64,000 nt of DNA from Aquibacillus koreensis (GTDB lineage: Bacteria > Bacillota > Bacilli > Bacillales > Amphibacillaceae), in NCBI RefSeq assembly GCF_025154055.1, contig NZ_JAOALK010000031.1, positions 124,001 through 188,000 of the forward strand, written 5' to 3'. The notes under the pieces are model-generated. The model was not told the origin of the DNA and did not search any database. It saw only the letters and a list, made by a program, of their open reading frames with translations. Of the stretch, positions 61,766 to 64,000 are shown piece by piece. Every line of letters begins with the position of its first letter. The first letter of the stretch is position 1. The position numbers and the translations under genes were made by a program.

Positions 61766-63802
61766 TTGTTTACACCATTAAATCCTGAACAATACGTCCG
61801 GATTGAGGGAGAATATGACACAACTGTCGTATTTTTATCCATATTGCTTGCGTGTTTTGCTTCTTATACTGCACTATCCATGAATGAACGGATGCAACAA
61901 AATAGCTTCTTTAACAAGAACATATGGTTGCTTTTGGCATCTGCAGCGATGGGGTTTGGAATATGGTCGATGCATTTTGTCGCAATGAGTGCGTTTCATT
62001 TGCCAGTAATGATGAGCTACAATCATGTACTCACGATTTTATCTATTTTACCTGCGTTTCTAGCTTCATTACTTGCTTTTAATTTCCTAAATAGACCAAA
62101 GTCGTTTCTAGCTTTTATATCTTCTGGTGTTGTCATGGGAATTGGTATCTCAACAATGCATTATGTTGGGATGGCATCTATGGAGATGGAAGCAGAGTAT
62201 GTTTACGATGTGAAGGTATTTCTAACATCGGTGTTTATCGCTATCATAGTTTCTATTGTTTCTCTTATCGTCTTTTCTTCTTTACAACGGTTTATGGCTA
62301 ACCGATTAATTAAAATAGTTACCTCAATCATTATGGGTTCTGCTGTTGCTAGTATGCACTATACGGGTATGGCGGGCACATCTTTTTACCAAAAAATTGA
62401 TCAGATGGGGAATCATGAAAGTACGCATCAAATGGATATGTCTTTATTAATCGTGAGTGTTTCTGTGGGGGTAGGTTTGTTATTTGTATTACTATTACTA
62501 TCGAGTGTGTTAGATCGATATATCGATTATCGCGTAAACTATTTTGATTTTCTAACAAAGCTTCCTAATGGTAGGCATTTTCAAAAGGTGTTGAGTTCTT
62601 CATCGACTATTCAGTGTTTAGCTGTAATGGAGTTGAAAAACCTTGAAAAAATAAACACTGATTTTGGCTATGAATATGGAGACGAAATCATTGATTATGT
62701 AGCAAATCAACTACAACAAAAAAATCTACCGTTCTCAACGATATATAAGATAGACGGTAGTCGATTTGCGATTTCAATGAATCGTTTAGACCAGTTTCCC
62801 TTATTGGTTCGATCCATGAAAGCCTTCGCCGAGCACTGCAAGGAAGCTATTTTTATTATAAATCGAAATATAAAGTTAGAAGTTGTCTGTGCATTGTCAA
62901 CATCGGCGCAAGCAGAGAATGCTAAGTCAATATATGCAAATACGCTTGCAGTGATAAATCACCATTCCATAACGAAACAAAAACAAGTCACAATCTTTGA
63001 CCCAAAGATTCATATGTATTCTTTTGAAAGAGACATTGTAGAAGGAATAGATCGAGCAATGAAAAATAATGATTTGTTTCTTGTCTATCAACCTAAGATT
63101 GGAAGCGAATCGCTTCAAATTGTAGGATTTGAAGCACTAATAAGGTGGAAACATCCAATACACGGTAATTTGTCGCCAGTGCAATTTCTTCCTGTGTTAG
63201 AACAAAATGAGCGTATATTCGATGTGACAGACTGGGTAATTGAAGAGGTTTGTAAGCAAATCGTAAAGTGGCATCAAGCAGGTTATCCTATATGGCAAGT
63301 GTCCGTTAACATTCCTGGTGATTATGTTAGCTCCCCTCGTTTACTGGATACGCTTAAGGCTATGGTCCAGCGCTACCAGTTGGAACCTAAGTATCTAGAA
63401 TTGGAAATGACAGAAACGAGCTTTGTTAAATCAATAGAAAGTGCAATGCGCGCTATTTCAACTTTTAAAAAGGAAGGTTTTATGGTGGCATTAGATGATT
63501 TCGGAACAGGTGTATCTTCTTTATCCTATTTAAGGCAAATGCCTATTTCTACATTAAAAATAGATAAAGCGTTTGTAGAAAAAATTCCAGAATCGGAAAA
63601 AGATGCTTCTATATTAAAAGCAATTTCCGATTTAGGGCGTTCCCTTCAATTAGAGATAGTCATCGAAGGGGTCGAAACAGAAGAACAAGTGGCCTATATT
63701 CAACAACTTTGCCCATCAGTGGCATATCAAGGTTATTACTTTTCAAAACCTTTGGCAGTTGATGAAGTAGTTAAATGGATAGAAAACCACCAAGCAAGTT
63801 GA
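61766..63802 (+). CDS. MHYT-GGDEF-EAL membrane protein
   Basis: 678 residues. Seven-helix MHYT sensor domain (about 15-250) with three motifs, MHFVAM, MHYVGM and MHYTGM, thought to bind copper and sense oxygen, CO or NO. A GGDEF domain follows (about 255-410) that is degenerate: KIDGSRF replaces RxGGDEF, so cyclase activity is unlikely. The EAL domain (about 420-678) is complete: FEALIRWKHP, VSVNIPGDY, LEMTETSF, LDDFGTGVSSLS, LKIDKAFV, IEGVETEEQ. Predicted phosphodiesterase. TTG start after AAAGGAAG. Confidence 0.92.
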   Translation: MFTPLNPEQYVRIEGEYDTTVVFLSILLACFASYTALSMNERMQQNSFFNKNIWLLLASAAMGFGIWSMHFVAMSAFHLPVMMSYNHVLTILSILPAFLASLLAFNFLNRPKSFLAFISSGVVMGIGISTMHYVGMASMEMEAEYVYDVKVFLTSVFIAIIVSIVSLIVFSSLQRFMANRLIKIVTSIIMGSAVASMHYTGMAGTSFYQKIDQMGNHESTHQMDMSLLIVSVSVGVGLLFVLLLLSSVLDRYIDYRVNYFDFLTKLPNGRHFQKVLSSSSTIQCLAVMELKNLEKINTDFGYEYGDEIIDYVANQLQQKNLPFSTIYKIDGSRFAISMNRLDQFPLLVRSMKAFAEHCKEAIFIINRNIKLEVVCALSTSAQAENAKSIYANTLAVINHHSITKQKQVTIFDPKIHMYSFERDIVEGIDRAMKNNDLFLVYQPKIGSESLQIVGFEALIRWKHPIHGNLSPVQFLPVLEQNERIFDVTDWVIEEVCKQIVKWHQAGYPIWQVSVNIPGDYVSSPRLLDTLKAMVQRYQLEPKYLELEMTETSFVKSIESAMRAISTFKKEGFMVALDDFGTGVSSLSYLRQMPISTLKIDKAFVEKIPESEKDASILKAISDLGRSLQLEIVIEGVETEEQVAYIQQLCPSVAYQGYYFSKPLAVDEVVKWIENHQAS

Positions 63803-63811
63803 TCTGTATGG

Positions 63812-63855
63812 TAAAAAAGCGTCCACCTGACTCTGCGGTGGACGCTTTTTTATTT
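63812..63855. terminator. Bidirectional terminator
   Basis: AAAAAAGCGTCCACC and GGTGGACGCTTTTTT form a perfect 15-base stem with a nine-base loop. Confidence 0.95.
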
Positions 63856-63910
63856 GCAACTTATTTGTCGTAACAAAACGAATCCTATGTTGAAAAGATT
63901 TTGTCTTTCT

Positions 63911-64000
63911 TCAATAATGAGCTAACAAACCTTTGCGCATTGCAAACCGTTCACAGTAGATGAAAATACCAAGACCAACGATGAAGTAAAAAATAGCGTT
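63911..64000 (-). CDS. Membrane protein, C-terminal end (partial)
   Basis: The last bases encode on the minus strand NAIFYFIVGLGIFIYCERFA then MRKGLLAHY and a stop. One helix and a basic end, cut by the window edge. The product is unidentified. The neighbouring bidirectional terminator at 63812-63855 fits a gene ending here. Confidence 0.45.
   Translation of the reverse strand, partial: NAIFYFIVGLGIFIYCERFAMRKGLLAHY

Overview
The window is low-GC Gram-positive chromosomal DNA from an endospore-forming member of the Bacillaceae. Coat genes (cotO, cotY/Z), an H-type acid-soluble spore protein, strong AGGAGG-type ribosome-binding sites and frequent TTG/GTG starts all point there. From about 1 to 18,400 the gene order follows the Bacillus subtilis spx-mecA-coiA-pepF-yjbH/I/K/M-nadK-yjbO-prpE-yjbQ-fabI-cotO-cotZ block, and the proteins look most like an Oceanobacillus/Virgibacillus-type organism. 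The genus is an inference; no database search was possible.

Layout. 1-17,070 is housekeeping: proteolysis control (spxA, mecA, the SpxH adaptor), competence (coiA), an oligopeptidase, (p)ppGpp synthesis, NAD kinase, a pseudouridine synthase, PrpE, a RodA/FtsW protein, MgtE, a cation/proton antiporter and FabI behind a FapR-type site. 17,100-19,400 is a sporulation cluster with sigma-K-like promoters. 19,400-30,660 holds an MBL hydrolase, a YetF-like membrane protein, sspH, a sigma-D-type chemotaxis receptor, the yjcF-yjcG pair, an esterase, SDRs, a LysM/SleB hydrolase, glycerol-1-phosphate dehydrogenase and bioY with a BirA operator.

30,788-about 42,660 is an accessory island starting at a tRNA-Val(GAC). 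Between the tRNA and a broken tyrosine integrase lies a compact three-gene cassette of unknown function, the best candidate here for an undescribed system. Beyond it are prophage remnants (ArpU, a second recombinase, HNH, a cos-like segment, a collapsed terminase/SGNH junction, M23 and IS3 fragments) and an intact PIN-like nuclease fused to a PcrA-type C-terminal Tudor domain. Several island genes carry single-base homopolymer indels, an in-frame stop or a lost start codon, while I saw none in the flanking core genes apart from one old SDR relic near 24,000. This suggests genuine decay of the element.

42,675-64,000 returns to core or peripheral chromosome: a nuclease lipoprotein, a MoxR/DUF58/DUF4129 operon, three c-di-GMP proteins (PAS-GGDEF-EAL, YkuI-like, MHYT-GGDEF-EAL), a phosphoesterase, an acetate-type transporter, small hypothetical proteins, an MFS transporter, kynU-kynB, an AspT-type transporter, an M42 peptidase and a BsuPI lipoprotein. 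Many genes end at clear hairpin-plus-T-tract terminators, several of them shared by convergent genes.
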